Of a stretch of DNA of 64,000 bases, positions 61,152 to 64,000 are shown piece after piece (positions within the stretch are counted from its first letter, which is position 1; every line of letters begins with the position of its first letter). The notes beneath the pieces were generated by a model. That model was not told the origin of the DNA, searched no databases, and saw only the letters and a program-made list of their open reading frames with translations. The translations under genes were made by a program, and so were the position numbers. Origin of the DNA: Siphonodentalium dalli (taxonomy: Eukaryota; Mollusca; Scaphopoda; Gadilida; Siphonodentaliidae); the NCBI GenBank assembly GCA_032622095.1, contig CP136063.1:40774106-40838105 (forward strand), given 5' to 3'.

Positions 61152-64000
61152 ATTGTATATCACTTCCGACACATATCGCACTGATATGGGTCTATGGATC
61201 GCCGGTGTGTTTTATGTTTTATCAGATCACTTCTCGAATGATTTCTCATTAACATCGCACTGATACGGGCGATCTCCTGTGTGGATTATTTTATGTGTTA
61301 TCAGATCACCTTTCTTGACAAATTATTTCTTATACACATCACACTGCTAAGGGCGATCATCAGAGTGTGTTATTTGATGTTTTATCAGGCTACAGGCGAT
61401 CCCCAGAATGGACTCTCTTATGTTTAATTAGGTTACCCTTCTCGGTGAATGATTTCTCACATTTATCGCACTGATACGGTCGGTCTCCAGAATGGATTCT
61501 CTTATGGCCCATTAGGCTACTATTCTGGGTGAATGATTTTTCACATATATCGCACTGATGCGGACGCTCTCCAGAATGGGTACTCTTATGTCTCATTAGT
61601 TTACTCAACTGGGTGAATGATTTCTCACACATATCACACTGATATGGACGCTCTCCAGTATGGATTTTCTTATGGCCCATTAGGCTACCAGCCTGGGTAA
61701 ATGATTTCTCACATATATCGCACTGATACGGACGCTCTCCAGAATGGATTCTCTTATGCGCCGTTAGGCTACTCTTCTGGGTAAATGATTTCTCACATAT
61801 TTCGCACTGATTCAGACGATCTCCAGTATGGACACTCTCATGGCTCTTTAGGTAACTCATGTGGGTGAATGATTTCCCACATATTCCGCACTGATACGGA
61901 CGATCTCCGGAACCAATTCTGACGATATCCTGTGTCGATTCTGGTACGGGCTCGCCTGTCACTGCCAGTGGACTGCAGTCTGTGTGGATTCCCGTATGTA
62001 TCATCAGCTGACTGTTCTGGGAGAATGATTTTTCACATACTTGTGTATCGCATTGATATGGATGATCGCCAGAATGGACTCTCTTATGTCTCTTTAGGCT
62101 ACTCTTCTCGGTGAATGATTTCTCACATATATCGCACTGATGCGGTCGATCTCCAGAATGGATTCTCTTATGGCTCATTAGGTTACTATTATCGATGAAT
62201 GATTTCTCACATATATCGCACTGATACGGACGCTCTCCAGAATGGACTCTCTTATGTATAATCAGGTGACTCGTCTGTTTGAATGATTTCTCACACGTAT
62301 CGCACTGATACGGACGCTCTCCAGAATGGACTCTCGTGTGGGCCGTTAGGCTACTCTTCTGGGTGAATGATTTCTCACATATTCCGCACTGATACAGATT
62401 ATCTCCAGAATGGACTCTCTCATGTCTCATTAGGTAACTCGTGTGGGTGAATGATTTCCCACATATTCCGCACTGATACGGACGATCTCCAGAATCAATA
62501 CAGAAGTTCTCCTGTGTCGATTCTGGTATGGGCTCGCATGTCACTGTCTGTGGACTACAGTCTGTGTGGGTTCTCGTATGTACTTGCATGCCACTGTCAG
62601 TTGACTGCAGTCTGTGTGGGCTTTTCTCAGACATCACACCCGAGTGGACGATTGGGTTTTAAGATTTCCCCAAATTCCGAATAATTCTCCGCTTATCGGA
62701 CTCGTATGGGGTGGATTATCTCATGTGCAATTATTTTTTTGTCCTGACGAAGAATCGGATTCATGGGCAAAATAGCTCTCTTCCGCACCAAAGTACGGAT
62801 GGAAAGGCGTTAATGGAAGTTAATGGACAGCACTTTCTGATCGACAAAGTAAGGTCTACTTTGTTCCCAATGTCAGTATACATAAAAACCATCCGTTGTT
62901 GCCCACAAGAGCATTGTCGACAATAAACACCGATTTCCTTTGTTCCTAAAAGATTTATACAGATAACATTTCAAAATATGGTTCTGTAGAATGAATATGT
63001 CTATTGAGCGACGAGAGAAACAAATTGGTTAGATTATTATAAACGTACTCAGGAAATTTCGTACCGATCTGAAAGTAAGAAAAACGTGTTTGATACAGCT
63101 TTTAGGTCTACATTTATATTACTGCTACCATAGGATTTATTTCTTACGTTATATTTTGTTTGTTTTACTGATTTATAATAATGTTATTCGATAATGCCTT
63201 TGGTACATGATGTATACATCGACTCACTTGAAAATGCGTCGATATCATTATGCAATGACTTATATGGTAAACTAGAAGGGTTACCCGGCGTTGCCCAGGT
63301 TAAAGTGATGTGAAACCCTATATGAATATTTGGTGGGAATAGAGAATACTCTTGCTCTCAAAGTGGTACACGTTTTGTCATAATTGTATATCCAAATGCC
63401 ATCACAAAACATGATTCTTACACATGGAATATAAGTAGTGGCTCAACTTGTCAGGCCAGAGTGATTATCATTTTCTTATCGCGTTTAATCCGCCCACCAA
63501 TAAAGAAGTATTTATTTATTTACAACTGCGTATACTTCAGACGTTATATCATGAAACATGAACATCATAAACACATTAGTTCGAAAACACAAAAGACGAC
63601 AATTGTGTTTTACAGAGATGTATCGATCAATCTTCAAGATACAGATGTTTTAAAGATGTGTCCATGTGCTCCTCTGTTCTGGTGCTATATACTGGCTGAT
63701 CATTTTCAGTTTAAAAGAATTGATGTTATGCATGCATAGCAGCTACGTGTGACCGACAGCGTGATTTTGAGTTGTTTATGTTAGGCGATGAATCTGTTCT
63801 AAAAAAAATGAAAGAATTCCTCTGTATCTGGCAGATATACCCTTGTCAGATGTCAATATTGGAGGATCCTGAAAAGTCATGTGCTGCATTTTCCTTGGCC
63901 TCAGAAGAAACCATATTTGACGGCACCCTGTGACCACTATTTTTGAACAGGCCAGCTCTTCAGTTCCATATCTCTTGGCAATTGTAACTTTTTGTGGAAA
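61152..64000. repeat. ZF3 segment, uninterrupted copy of the duplicated zinc-finger unit
   Basis: Collinear with 29025-31209 plus 47994-48660, so it serves as the empty-site reference for the 16.8-kb insertion (63360-63373) and for the 3.6-kb transposon beside ZF1. A LINE scrap is in frame at 63200-63278 (LVHDVYIDSLENASISLCND). It continues past the window end. Confidence 0.9.
61390..62634 (-). CDS. ZF3: C2H2 zinc-finger protein, 414 aa, intact
   Basis: Single-exon ORF with ATG at 62634, the paralog of ZF2 along its whole length. The same N-terminal tail (SEKSPHRLQSTDSGMQVHTR) and twelve finger units; here the sixth keeps both histidines (MIHTGIH), though its first cysteine pair is spaced CDTQVC. 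The repeated linker (HTDCSPLAVTGEPVPESTQD) again shows the six-finger duplication, which therefore predates the split of ZF2 and ZF3. Changes between the paralogs fall in and outside the base-contact positions (for example FKQTSHLIIH against FIQTSHLMRH in finger 3). Likely a nuclear DNA-binding protein. Degenerate fingers lie past the stop to about 61160. Confidence 0.85.
   Translation of the reverse strand: MSEKSPHRLQSTDSGMQVHTRTHTDCSPQTVTCEPIPESTQENFCIDSGDRPYQCGICGKSFTHTSYLMRHERVHSGDNLYQCGICEKSFTQKSSLTAHTRVHSGERPYQCDTCEKSFKQTSHLIIHKRVHSGERPYQCDICEKSFIDNSNLMSHKRIHSGDRPHQCDICEKSFTEKSSLKRHKRVHSGDHPYQCDTQVCEKSFSQNSQLMIHTGIHTDCSPLAVTGEPVPESTQDIVRIGSGDRPYQCGICGKSFTHMSYLKSHESVHTGDRLNQCEICEKSFTQKSSLTAHKRIHSGERPYQCDICEKSFTQAGSLMGHKKIHTGERPYQCDMCEKSFTQLSKLMRHKSTHSGERPHQCDICEKSFTQNSSLMGHKRIHSGDRPYQCDKCEKSFTEKGNLIKHKRVHSGDRL

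Overview
The window looks like transposon-rich nuclear DNA from an invertebrate animal. It is AT-rich, shows GT-AG style splice signals, and carries C2H2 zinc-finger genes with TGEKP-type linkers, a BEL/Pao gag remnant, several LINE 3' fragments, a tRNA-derived SINE, TTAA-flanked MITEs and large DNA transposons. A mollusc or other marine lophotrochozoan is my best guess from this mix; that is inference, not proof. No bacterial, organellar or CRISPR sequence is seen. Only two open reading frames look intact and gene-like: C2H2 zinc-finger paralogs of 412 and 414 codons (ZF2, 29262-30500; ZF3, 61390-62634, both minus). Almost everything else is a broken or non-coding repeat.

The main players are two related families of large DNA transposons, called A and B here. 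Both begin with TAGTCCAG and encode a long protein whose parts, in order, are an N-terminal Cys/His region, a transposase-like core, an XPG/FEN1-like PIN nuclease region (FDRY..SIK..ER motif, an SDTD-type acidic motif, then an H2TH-like GCD[ST] motif), and a C-terminal eight-cysteine CXC-type domain. Transposase plus XPG nuclease plus Cys8 and a 3-bp target duplication fit the Academ superfamily. A copies: 1-2735 (minus, cut by the window edge), 21174-26414 (plus, fullest) and 56483-60431 (minus). B copies: 2736-4091 (short derivative), about 4381-6625 (minus), 16941-18591 (3' arm) and 50496-60522 (plus, with terminal inverted repeats of about 0.9 kb).

A second layer is a 0.53-kb TTAA MITE with about 130-bp imperfect inverted ends (Kolobok/T2-like), present in about eight full or partial copies and repeatedly nested in B elements, in other transposons and once in itself.

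Layout: 1-7.15 kb A1, B and MITE layers; 7.15-8.7 kb dead zinc-finger gene ZF1; 8.8-12.4 kb a transposon with 9-bp target duplication and long inverted arms that carry a terminal exon; 12.8-15.9 kb a 46-bp satellite with a SINE inside; 16.5-19.3 kb MITE and B pieces; 19.3-21.1 kb BEL gag and LINE remnants; 21.2-26.4 kb A2; 26.4-29.0 kb a large inverted repeat; 29.0-31.2 kb ZF2; 31.2-48.0 kb a 16.8-kb insertion with CCCAGATAGCA ends (holding a dead tyrosine-recombinase retroelement, a LINE relic and AT-rich DNA); 48.0-50.5 kb the displaced ZF2 flank plus a degenerate tandem array; 50.5-60.5 kb B with A3 nested inside; 61.1-64 kb ZF3 and its flank.

Because the zinc-finger segment and the B element each occur more than once, the window contains its own empty sites. 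These fix several insertions to the base: A3 in B, MITEs at TTAA, the 3.6-kb element beside ZF1 and the 16.8-kb element beside ZF2.
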